Positions 33,667-44,000 of a stretch of DNA of 64,000 nt are shown piece after piece. The notes beneath the pieces were generated by a model. It ran no database searches. It saw nothing but the letters and a program-made list of their open reading frames with translations, and had not been told where the DNA came from. A program made the position numbers and the translations under genes. The DNA comes from Spisula solida (Eukaryota > Mollusca > Bivalvia > Venerida > Mactridae): the NCBI GenBank assembly GCA_947247005.1, contig OX365962.1, positions 6,545,201-6,609,200 on the forward strand, given 5' to 3'. Position 1 is the stretch's first letter. Each line of letters starts with the position of its first letter.

Positions 33667-34109
33667 GTGCATATTGCTTTGATTTTAAACATCCTTATAA
33701 ACAGTTCATGTTCGTGTTGTCTGCATTAGTAGATCTTCTTGACAATGTAGTTTTAAATGTTCAAACGAAATTACTTTATTTGGTTAGTTTCTCCATGCAC
33801 CATATTCTAATACAGGAAGAGCTGGGGTTGGACGAAGTGCATGGGTTATTGAAATAAATTATAAGATGCATCTGGTATCCCTGAAGTAAAAATAGTTATA
33901 CTTAAGATCTTATTTTTAACAAAGGCTATTTAATAACTAAGTTGAAAATCCTATGCATTTGAACAAAATATGTGATATATTTACCAATATAATAAGAATG
34001 CTTGGCATGTTAATGTAAAAAATGATCTTAAAATATAGATTTCTATCAATTACGAAAATGTTGAGTGTCCATTATTTTGTAGGCAGTGCTCTTGTTTATC
34101 ATTTTTAAC

Positions 34110-34950
34110 TGAACAGCCCTGACGGCGGGCTGTGGCATCAAGTAATTTTGTCTGTACTATAATTCAAACAGTTTTCCTCCGATCATCTTCAGACTTGGTG
34201 ACAATGTGTGTGGGCATAATGACAAAGTTCATTTACAGGCCAAATCACCCCAGGCCTTCTTGGTATATTGTGCTTTATGGTACAAAAAATGTGAAATTGA
34301 CATTGTACATACTTTAAGTTTCATCCGATAGTCTTTAAACTTTGCGACAATGTTTATGAGTATTATATCTAGGCTTAGTTCAATTATCGGCCAAAACTGT
34401 CTTGGTCAAGTTTGAAACTGGGTCATTTGAGGTCAAAAACTAGGTCACAAGGTCAAATCTTAGAAAAAGCTTGTGTACACATTAGAGCACACAATTATGG
34501 CCCAATCGTCATGCAACTTGGTTAGAATGATTGTCTCTATGAAAACTAGGTCAAGTTTGAAACTATGTCATGTGAGGTAAAAAACGAACCCAGAAGGTCA
34601 AATGTTAAAAAAAGCTTGTGAACACAGAGGACACAATTATGGCCCAATATCTACGAAACTTGGTCAGTATGTTTGTCTCTAGGTCAAGTAAGAAACGGGG
34701 TGATGTGGGGTCAAAAACCAGGTTACTAGTTCAAATATTAGAAAAAATCTTGTGTAGTCACTAGAGGTTATAAGTTTGGCATAATCTTAATGAAATTTTG
34801 TCACAATGATCATCTCCACAAAATCAAAGTCAGTTTTGGGTCATTTTTCTGAATATTATTCATAAAATATAAATGATTACTTTAATAAAGTCACCATAGG
34901 AGCTTGCATGGGCTACTATGCCACGGAAAGGTGTATTTGTGACATTTTGG
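34110..34950. repeat. bivalve-type repeat ('gaaacttggtcac', 'aggtcacaaggtcaaat')
   Basis: Diverged tandem units of about 145 bases carry 'ggtcaaaaactaggtcacaa', 'gcttgtg(t/a)acac' and 'atggcccaat'. It is the same family as 38096-38722 but older. It is located in intron 1. Confidence 0.65.
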
Positions 34951-34970
34951 CTCTTGTTATTATTTATAAG

Positions 34971-35290
34971 CAGATTTAGCTCAGTGATAACGCACTGGAC
35001 TGTCAATCCAGAGGTCGTGGGTAATCCCCGGCATCAGAACTTGACATTTCTGAAATATTAATAATATTTCCCACTATATCTGACCGTGTGTAATGCAAAG
35101 TATCTGGGTAAAGGTGCCAGGAAGCAGTGTATCTGTGCTATACGCCGGGCACATTAAAGAACCAGGCTGTCTATTCGAAATAAGAGCCCTTGTGGCTGCA
35201 ACGTTATAATGTTAAGTGCCTTTGAATACATGTGCGTTCGCATGAAACAGGCGCTATATAAATCTGGTATATTTATTTATATTTATTATT
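34971..35290 (+). repeat. tRNA-Asp-headed SINE, short form
   Basis: The head 'tttagctcagtgataacgca' with anticodon-loop CTGTCAA (GTC, Asp-like) leads into a body containing 'gacatttctgaaatatt', 'gtgccaggaagc', 'attaaagaaccaggctgtct' and 'ttgtggctgcaac'. The tail is 'gcgctatataaatctggtat'. It matches the SINE at 53398-53810 over its length but lacks a 116-118-base segment. It resembles the SINE superfamilies described from molluscs; the exact family is not assigned. Confidence 0.8.
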
Positions 35291-35374
35291 TCTGTATTTT
35301 AAAATTTAAGCTGCATGTGACGTATTGTTAACATGGTATGTTACATTAACATATTATTATTAACTTTTTTACAG

Positions 35375-35460
35375 GTTCATCTCCATGTTCTCAAAACCTG
35401 ACAACACATTATTCTTGGGATTATGCACAGCAGGTCCACTTTCCGCATCACAGTCAACAG
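35375..35460 (+). CDS. DUF7869-type protein, exon 2
   Basis: An 86-base exon is bounded by TTTTTTACAG and GTATTAGC. Entered in phase 1 it reads through without a stop and contains THYSWDYAQQVHFP, the HYSxDxAQQVHxP block typical of this family. It ends in phase 0. It joins exon 1 (GAA-G | GT) and exon 3 in frame. It looks undamaged, in contrast to exon 1. Confidence 0.8.
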
Positions 35461-36009
35461 GTATTAGCATATGTTTGTACAGAAAGAAGGAAATGCTAAA
35501 ACTATTTTAAAAAATAAAGTAACTGCTGTATTTCAGCTCATCTGTCATCAATCTTTCAGTAGTTTATGTACAATGTCCATCTGTCTGTTATTTGTTCACA
35601 ATTGATTGATAACAATTTCAGTCTAATCTTTATGAAACTAGGTCACATTGATTAACTCTACACAATTTAGGCCATGTTAGATATTGGGTCATCTGGGGTC
35701 TAAAACTAGGACACTTGTTAACTCGATTGAATCTCTGCTGGGCAACGAGAAATTTTAGGAACCACGGCGCTCCATAAATTGTGATGTAGCCAGTGATTGT
35801 GAAAAAGTAGTCATGTGTACTTAGGTGTGTAAAATGCGGTTTGTTTATTCATGAGTAATTTGACCATTAATTTCTTCTTATTTTAAACATTGAATTTGTT
35901 CATTGAGCTCAGTTTGGGAATGGTAGCCGGTGGTAAAACCTTCAGTAGTCACCAAAATTGCTGACCACTGGGGCTAGTGGAGAGCTCTTAGAAACCCTTT
36001 TCAGTGTTT

Positions 36010-36160
36010 CCCGGCACACTTGAAATGAACTGGTTGGAAACTGGAAGATAGCGTTGTGTGTATTGGTGCTATATCACGCTAAAAGCTGGGGTAGGAGTAG
36101 GACCGTAAGACACATGTTAAAGGACCAGGGAGTCTATTTAAAGAAGCTACTCTGCCAAGT
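36010..36160 (+). repeat. possible diverged relic of the same SINE family
   Basis: Words such as 'ggtgctatatcacgc', 'gacacatgttaaaggacca' and 'gggagtctatt' follow the SINE body order (ggtgctatacaccgg, cacattaaagaaccaggctg). There is no clear tRNA head. It is located in intron 2, which also holds a bivalve-type repeat fragment (35560-35715) and a 'ttggttggtccgtat' repeat (36290-36400). Confidence 0.4.
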
Positions 36161-36489
36161 TTTGCAATATTTCATTCAAACTTTCATTGATGAACAGCTG
36201 AAGGAAGTAATTAGCTGCAATGCTTTTTGCCCTGCGGGGTATGATAGTCTACCATTTGGCAATTGCTCTTATTATACCCCAAGATACATAGTATATGGGG
36301 GCTACTAGTATATTGGAGTCATGCTTGAGGTTGGTTGGTCTGTTGGTTTGTTGGTTGGTCCGTATAATTTGGTCCGCGCTATTTCTCTGTAACAATTGGT
36401 TGGATTTTAACAAAACTTTGTATGAATGATCAGTACCATTATTGCTATTGTATCTAGTCAAAATAATAACTGCATATTCTGTTTTACAG

Positions 36490-36556
36490 GTCGGTCCATT
36501 GTTCTTTAAAACTCCCAGGAAATGTCAGATCTTTGGAGTTTGCTGTGAGGCGACAG
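36490..36556 (+). CDS. DUF7869-type protein, exon 3
   Basis: A 67-base exon between GTTTTACAG and GTAAAC reads VGPLFFKTPRKCQIFGVCCE in phase 0. This is the block that follows AQQVHxP in the family (GPxxFxTPRKCGxFGVCCEA). It ends in phase 1. The next expected block (NFLIDE...GKGANTV) was not found up to 40 kb, so the gene either continues far downstream or is truncated by the repeats at 37231-39655. Confidence 0.8.
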
Positions 36557-37230
36557 GTAAACATCTTACCCAGTTATAAACCATCTACAATTTTCTTGTC
36601 TGCAAGATTGTGCACAACACAAGTTTCGCACATGGCTTAAAAATTCCTTGAACTTGGTTTCAACCTTCACTTTTTACCTTGAAAAGTACTTGAATTACGT
36701 GCTGCCTTGAAAAAATGCCAAAATTGTACTTTAATTTAAGGGAAAAACTTTAAAAGGAGGCAAACAGCCTTGATTATACAAACAGTATGCGTTTAAGTGT
36801 ATGGATGATGTCAGAATGACACATCTGCATGAAACATGATGCAGAAATAGTCTTTTTCTTGAAAATTAAAAGTATGTAAATGTATTGTTGCGAGTGTGAG
36901 ACATGAAGTGCTAAGCAGTATCCGTGATCAAAAATAATTTTCATTTATCCAGCGCACAGAGTCGAAATTGTACAATTTTGGTGTGAGAATTGTGTATGAA
37001 CCATGTAACATAATCTCATTAAGAGCTAGGTTTATTCTTATGCAGATAGTTATGTATATTTCTTGGGACTCTCCGGTCCATAAAATACGGACCAAGTCTA
37101 ATTCCCGCTACTTGATGACAGGGTTATCAAATTCCCGTGCACACCCCTATGTGGGAACAGATTGATAACTGCAAAACATGCCTGTATTATTTAAGATGTT
37201 ATAATCAGCGACAATGTGATTAAATCTTCT
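36557..37230. other. post-exon 3 sequence, no further exon found
   Basis: It begins with a good donor. I found no stretch resembling the continuation of the DUF7869 family and no other gene. Confidence 0.4.
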
Positions 37231-39050
37231 TTAAACAAGAGGGCCCATTGGGGCCTATATCGCTCACCTCTGTGGTGTACATTGACCAAGTAAAACCATA
37301 TATATTTAACTAAACTTTGATTTCAGTTGCCCTAGAAACCAGAGTTCTGCACGAGTTTATTTATTTTAAGAATGGATCAATAATTGAATATTGTCGAATC
37401 CAGTCTGTACTTTCAGATAGAAATATTTGACTATAGTTATATAAAGGAAAACGAGCCCCACTCACTGGTGGCCATGTTTTTGATGAATCATGACACAAAT
37501 TGTGTAACAGGTTCACCCAACAATTATCTATGTAAAATAATTTTAAAATCTGGCCAGTGGTTTATTTTATGAGTGTTTTTAAAATTTTCCAAATTGGTTG
37601 CCATGGCAACCAGAGTTTTGCATGGATTATAATTTTTTTAGCTCTTTTTAGAAAGGACCACCCAAGGATCATTGTTACCAATTTTTAATGAAATACAACA
37701 CATTCTTTCAGACAAAAAGATTTTTAAAGATTGTACCATATGTATATAGGAAAAAACGGGCCACGCCCACTGGCGGTCCATTTTAACGAATCACAACAAA
37801 ACTGTCATTTTGGTAAGAAGGTCACTCAATAAGTATTTCTATAAAATTATTTTGAAATCGATCCACTGGTTGATTTTTATGATTTTTATAAAAGATTTTC
37901 TTATCAGTTGCCATAGCAACTAGAGTTGTTTATAGATTTCTATTCTTTTAGCATTTTTCAGAAAGGATCGTCTATGGATCTTAGTAACAAATTTATAATA
38001 AAATCCAACCAGTACTTTCAGACAAGAAGATTTTTAAAGATTTTAACATTGATATATAGGGGAAAATGAGCCCCGCCCACTGGCGGCCATGTTTTTAGCT
38101 CACCTGTCACAAAGTGACAGGGTGAGCTTTTGTGATCACTCTTCGTCCGTCGTCCGTCCGTCCGTCCGTCAACAATTGGCTTGTGTAGACACTAGAGGTC
38201 ACAATTTTAGCCTAATCGTTATGAAACTTGGTCACAATGATCATCCTAACAAAATCTAGGTCAAGTTCGATATTGGGTCATCTGGGGTCAAAAACTAGGT
38301 CACAAGGTCAAATCATAGAAAAACCTTGTGTAGTCACTAGAGGTCAAATTTTTGACTTATTCTTTATGAAACTTGGTCACAACGATTATCTCAATACAAT
38401 CTAGGTCAAGTGCGATAATGGGTCATCTGGGGTCAAAAACTAGGTCACAAGGTCAAATCATAGAAAAACCTTGTGTAGTCACTAGAGGTCACAGTTTTAG
38501 CATAATTGTTACGAAACTCGGTCACAATGATCAACACAACAAAATCTAGGTCAAGTTTAATATTGGGTCATCCGGGTTAAAAAACTAGGTCACAAGGTCA
38601 AATCATAGAAAAACCTTGTGAAGTCCCTAGAGGTCACAATATTGGCCTAATCTGTATAAAACTTGGTCACAATGATCATTTCAACAAAATCTAGGTCAAG
38701 TTTGACAGGTGAGCGACCTCTTGTTTGACGAATCACAAGACAAATGTCAATTTTATGAGAGGGTCACCCAACAATCATTTTTATAAAATTATTTTGAAAT
38801 CTTCCCGTGGTTGATTTTAAATGATTTTTAAAAAGGGTTACCAATCGGTTGACATTGCAACGGGAGTTATTTATAGATTTCAAGTCTCTTAGCTATTTTT
38901 AGAACATGCCTGTGAAGTTTGGTTAAAATTGGTCAAGTGGTTTAGAAGCAGTCGTTAGAAAGCATTGTTGACGGACGCACGCACGGACAGACGACCGACG
39001 AAGCCTGATCACAAAAGCTCACCCTGTCACTATGTGACAGGTGAGCTAAA
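37231..39050. repeat. bivalve-type composite repeat, about 300-bp tandem units, with nested insertion
   Basis: It starts 'gagggcccattggggcctat' (37239). Units at about 37447, 37750 and 38059 repeat 'gagcccc(a/g)c(t)cactgg', 'ggtcaccca' and an X-box-like GTTGCCATGGCAAC (37597, 37907). It closes with 'gacggacgcacgcacggaca' and 'tgtcac..gtgacaggtgagct' near 39040. The 38096-38722 element is nested inside it. Frames here are not coding. Confidence 0.7.
38096..38722. mobile_element. 'agctcacctgtcac' element with 145-bp x 4 core
   Basis: It begins 'tagctcacctgtcac' and ends 'gacaggtgagcgacctcttg', giving short inverted ends. The core is four tandem units starting 'ttgtg' at 38181, 38326, 38471 and 38616, an exact 145-base period. 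The host repeat continues on both sides ('ggccatgttttt' / 'gacgaatcacaa'), which fixes the boundaries. It is non-coding. Confidence 0.75.
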
Positions 39051-39498
39051 AAAACTTCGAACAAGGTTCACATGACGACGTTTTTATTATCCATCTAGGT
39101 TACCGTGTACGTTAATTCATACATTCTTAGTACGTTTAATGCTTCAAACTGTTGATGTAGTCAAGCTTTATCGTATATAATCATGTTCCCATTGACAGAA
39201 CTAAAATTCGATACCGTGGAAAATCCCATATTGACGTATTCATATTTAAGTACGTTACATTCATGGTATCAGTAATTGACCCAAATTGAATCACCAGGTA
39301 ACAATCTTAGTACATGTACACGATAATGCAGTAAACAAATATTCGAGATTAGTTCACAGGCACACGGTGTCGTCGATTTAAAAAAATCCATGTACCTTCT
39401 TAAATACCAAAAGGTCGCTCAGCTGACTTTTTTCAAGCAACGGAAGCAGAAATATTCACATATCGATTTTAGCGGTACCCCGAATACTACCAAGAAAC

Positions 39499-39655
39499 AT
39501 GCCTGTGAAGTTTGGTTAAAATTGGCCAGATGGTTTAGGAGGAGACGTCGTTTGAATGAATTGTTGACAGACGAACACACGGCCGCACGGACTGACTACT
39601 GACATAAAAGTGATCACAAAAGCTCAACCTGTCACCATGTGACAGGTGAGCTAAA
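39499..39655. repeat. second copy of the 38905-39050 repeat end
   Basis: It matches 38905-39050 from 'aacatgcctgtgaagtttgg' to 'gtgacaggtgagctaaaa'. A 70-codon frame starting upstream runs through it and is not a gene. The sequence from 39656 to 40491 shows nothing recognisable. Confidence 0.7.
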
Positions 39656-40491
39656 ATAGTACGACCCAATTTTGATCGCTCAAACAGAAAACCCCCAAAA
39701 AAACATTGCTAAAATAATTGCACGTTATAAATCTGTGTCGCTTTGAAATTTAGGAAATATAAAAAAGTTATGAAATCCCCTCCCTTTCAAATGAAAATTG
39801 AACTTAATACATTTCTCAAACTTGTGATAATGCGTGGTGATAGATTAGTCAAATTCTCATCTAATGTAACTTCAATTATACAAATATATAACTGAGTTGT
39901 ATCTTTATAGGCGACACTGAGTTCCCTATTGATTTAAAATGTGTTACATCTCCTCCACTAAACAAACTTTCGCAGTAAAACGTTACACTGCATATTCTAA
40001 TCGTCCAATTATTGTTTCTTACGTTTTATGTTTAACACATTGGGATACTGACATTACATTTAAACCAATCATTATGTCATTTCTGGTTTTTGATGGTGGT
40101 TGTCTATCATATTGAACACTTTTGTTTAAAAATAGTAAAATCATCATCAAGTTGTTTGTTTATGTTGTATACACATAGCCTATACATTTACAATCATCAG
40201 AATATATATTTGATACTAAGTGACCTGAGGTTTAGTAATATATTAATTGAGCGATTATGAGTGTTGATCAGTACTGTATATGGCGAGAAAATATGCACAA
40301 TAAAATTATACTAAAAAGTAGAAAAATATTTTATATGTGTAACAGATAGTAAAAATCCGACAGAAAAAGCAGTGAGACAAATGTTGGCACGGATTCGGGA
40401 GAGACAGTATTATTTTATTAGAACTTTATAGAGTAAGTAGCGTGTGTAGTGATATTACATGTTACGCACATTCTCTCTTTTTATTCGAAAC

Positions 40492-41036
40492 ATTGTAGGG
40501 TTAACGCATGCTTTTTCGTGCTATAACATCTGCTGAGTCCCGAATGACAGTTGGTGCCCAAGCCCGTTAGGCCAGGGCACCAACGCTCCCGAGGGACTTT
40601 GCAGATGTTATAGCACGAAAAAGCATGCGTAAACGCTATAATAGCATACAAAACACCAATTTATGCGTTTGTATTTGGAAATAATTACATTGTGGCGGGA
40701 AATTTTGTTATGTCGCGTAAACAAACGTAACGTCGCGAAAATAAACGTTACGTCATAACAGTTTTTGTTATGAGCGTCGACTTCCGGGTTCGGCAAATAC
40801 CAAGAAAACATGGATAATACGGGTTTGTTTAAATTCATTAATTAGATCTTATAGAAAATTAATTAGTAGTTACAAATAAAACGGGAATTGCAGTTCATAA
40901 GACGCTGTAAAATCATTTATTTTCGTCGGTGAGGCCCTGAAATGAGCATACGAAAAACTGGACGTTACAGCGTGTTCTCGCGTGAATCGTTATGTTTACG
41001 CATGGTTTTTGTCCCGTAATCATCGTTTTTAAGCTT
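40492..41036. mobile_element. foldback-headed repeat, copy 1
   Basis: The head is a palindrome with arms containing 'gcatgctttttcgtgctata' and 'tatagcacgaaaaagcatgc' (40508-40627) around 'ttggtgcccaagccc'. A body with 'tcgacttccgggttcggcaa', 'accaagaaaacatgga' and 'tgtttacgcatggttttt' follows. The same order recurs at 55374-55875. In the other copy the right end reads 'tttttatgctataata', inverse to 'ctataatagcatac' near the head. Here that end is replaced by the terminus of the next element. Confidence 0.75.
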
Positions 41037-41929
41037 TAAGAGCAGTTCTCTGAGAAAACCAAATTTTTAAAGAAGGGCTGCGGCACGCATAGTCACCGAT
41101 TTTCCTGAAACTTTCAGGACTTAGTTGTATCCATGCACATACAAAGTATTGAGGTTCATTTTATTCCTAACACTTCCGGTTACCATGGTAACGGATGTTG
41201 AAGTTTTTGGTCAAAATCGGGTTAATTGAAGTAGAAAATTTTCCGTAAAACACGAGTTTTGTACTACCCTTGCTGGAAAACTGAATATATACAGAAAAAG
41301 TTAGTCTGCATTATTGAATAAAGATAATATCAGGTAAACGTAATGAACTATAGTCAAAATTTTACATTGACTAAATACTATTCAATGGTTGTTACAAAAG
41401 TAGGCACTTTCGCAGAATTTCATTTTTTTGAAAAATGTTAAAAACGGCGATTTTTAAAGTAATATAATTTTATAACGCAGCAAAACTAGACACAGTGGTG
41501 CATATTTTCTGAAAAACCTAACCTTGGTTAATCATATAATGAAATAAAATCGCTGGGCACTCCGGAAACTTTTTTTTAACAAAACACCAAATATGACCCA
41601 AAATATGTACTGTGTAAATTCTTGTTTACCTCTCTTTCTAAGACAAGTTGCTATTATTTTTTAAATGTTATATTTACATTTATTTTCCCATGATAAAAAC
41701 ATTCTATGTTCGTAGTATTTCATTTTAATTGCAAAAAATGACTTTCAAAGTTGTTGCCATGGCAACCATTTAGAAAAAATATCAAAAAATGTTTTTTTAT
41801 TGGCTCGGAGTTGTCAAATATGCTTGAAAACATTCTAGAACCATTACTTATTCTTCTTTATGGCAAAATACTACATATTCTTATTGATTTGTATCATTTA
41901 TTAGGTTCACAATTTCTTCATAGAATGTA

Positions 41930-42220
41930 TATACGCTTTATTAGGCCCCTACCTTCTGTCAGTCCATCCGTCAAAAATCTGGATCCTGACATAACTCGAA
42001 CAGTTTCCAAGCTAGGTTTATGAAACTTGGTATGTAAGTGAGGGCCAATAAGGAGATTAGTACTACATCTAATTGATTTTTATTTTGTTGCTAATTCTGG
42101 TTGCTATGGATACGAAAACAGTGAAATACTTCTAAATCTGGGATCCTGCCATAACGCATACAGTTTCCAAGCTAGGTTTATGAAACTTGGTAAATGGAAT
42201 TGAGTCTATAAGAATTTCAT
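41930..42220. repeat. tandem repeat, about 150 bp x 2
   Basis: 'cagtttccaagctaggttta' with 'tgaaacttggta' occurs at 42001 and 42161, each preceded by 'atc(t)ggatcctg(a/c)cataac' and followed by 'ggttgctatggata'. This is a bivalve-type repeat. The 90-codon frame at 41751-42023 crosses it and is not a gene. Confidence 0.65.
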
Positions 42221-43009
42221 GTACACTCAAATATTTTTTATTCTGACAAAACATGTGGTTGCTATGGATACTGAAGTAGTTACATGACTATTTTGGTATA
42301 ATCCAAAAATTATCAACCTTAGGGTGACAATTTATGGTGACTGTGTGCACTATGTGTGGTCAATGTTGAGATGGGGCCTATTAATTAATATTAATATTTG
42401 TTACCTCCTTTTAAGGTACTAGATGTCCTTATGGTTAGAATTTACTGAATAAAGAGATTCATCACAATCTAATATAATTGCCTTTATTAAGCATCATTCT
42501 AGTGTTTACTTTTAGTGCCAAAGACATAATTCACAGCAGATACCATGGCAACCATTTGTGAAAAATGTCAAACATGTGTAGTTGTATCTATCTGAAAGCC
42601 ATTTTAGCTGCAGAATTACTATCATGATCATACTTATGCAGTCAAATGGTTTAAATGTAGTAGATTCCCATTTTCATAGTCGAAAAGTTTTCCCATGGTC
42701 CACATTAGCTATATTAATTTAGCTTTACCCGTTCAGCTTCTCAAGGAGATGCATTTTCATTATATAATCCTAATGCTACTACATGTATTACTGATAAATG
42801 GTATATTAAAGAAATAAAATAGTCATAATATAAAAAATACAACAGAAACAGAATTTTTTTTTATTAGAATAATTTCATCCAGTACACCTACATGAAATAA
42901 TAAATGCGAAATTAGAAATGCCACACGTGAGACGGTGACAAATAATACCCCAACAGCACCGTCTTGTTACAGAACCACATTTTCATTGTAGCTTAACAAC
43001 TAAGTACAA

Positions 43010-43380
43010 CTGGAACCATGCTGCTTAATCATCACATAAACCACTGTCCCCACTTTTGAACTTGAGCAGCATATTCACATAAGCTACGGTAGCCTATACG
43101 GCAAGTTTCATCACAATATCTCATTCCTAAACTAATTATTGTCTAGAAAAGGATTTTCTGTTTTCAGTATGTGACCTTGACTGTGACCTTGACTGTGACC
43201 TTGACCCCACCATCCCCACTTTCCAACTTGAGCGGCATATTTACGTAAACTACCAATACAGCAAGTTTTATCACAATATCTCATTCTTAACTTAAGTAAT
43301 CATCTGGAATCTAAAAAGGGACAGGCCGGCAGACAGACGGACAAGTTTGAACACTTGTACTCAGTAGGGGTATAATTATT
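43010..43380. repeat. bivalve-type repeat with 'tgaccttgactg' run
   Basis: 'aacttgagc(a/g)gcatatt' and 'atcacaatatctcattc' occur twice (43070 and 43225), separated by three 'gtgaccttgac' words. The sequence is followed by 'acagacggacaagtttgaac' and 'gtaggggtataatta'. I recognise this word order from bivalve genomes. Confidence 0.6.
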
Positions 43381-44000
43381 TGTCAATGCAAGTCATTCAA
43401 TGGTGAAGTTGTTTGATAGGATATACAATGTACATGTATAAACTGAACTATAAAATATGACATCTGAACATTAGGGTATAGCTGGAACAAATTAACATGA
43501 TCCTCAACCTTTATTCATGAATATATTTACAAGCTTATTGCACAGATTATACATGTATCAAATGTCCGCAGAGATTTAGATTAGTGATTATAGTAGGCAT
43601 TTATAATGTTCTCTGCATATTAAACATCAGACGCAATTAAATTGTAGACAAGAAATTAACTACTAAATCATGCTGATAGAGGGGTTGAGGACTAAATCAA
43701 TTTGTTTGTACTATAGTTCATTAAAATGGCCTATATAAAACCTTTGTTTAAACCAAACTCATTTATGTGACAGTTTTGAACCAATTCTGTTTCTCAAACA
43801 AATTATCAAAATCCAGCTGAGACTGGTGCATAAAACGTTTAGTCAGTTGAATCATCTTATTAAAAGTTTCACTCAGGTATAAACTTTTCATTAAGGTAAT
43901 TCTAAACACTATGTAAAATAACGGATGAACTTTTTCTGGTGAAATTCAGTCATTAGTTCTTGAATAGATATGTAGTATGCGCTAGAATGGTGATCAAGTG
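43381..44000. other. no gene recognised
   Basis: AT-rich interior of the large inverted-repeat element, without coding signal. Confidence 0.35.

Larger units (their letters stand above)
33667..35374 (+). other. intron 1 of the DUF7869-type locus
   Basis: It begins GTGCAT and ends TTTTTTACAG. It contains a bivalve-type repeat (34110-34950) and a complete SINE (34971-35290). Boundary positions follow from splice signals and the continuous family reading frame across the junction. Confidence 0.6.

Noticed and set aside
33667..33857. Extension of the DUF7869-type exon 1 to the stop at 33857
   Set aside because: The family block expected after ...SPSTEG is found at 35375 behind a good acceptor, and GAAG|GTGC is a phase-matched donor. 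The extension is intron.
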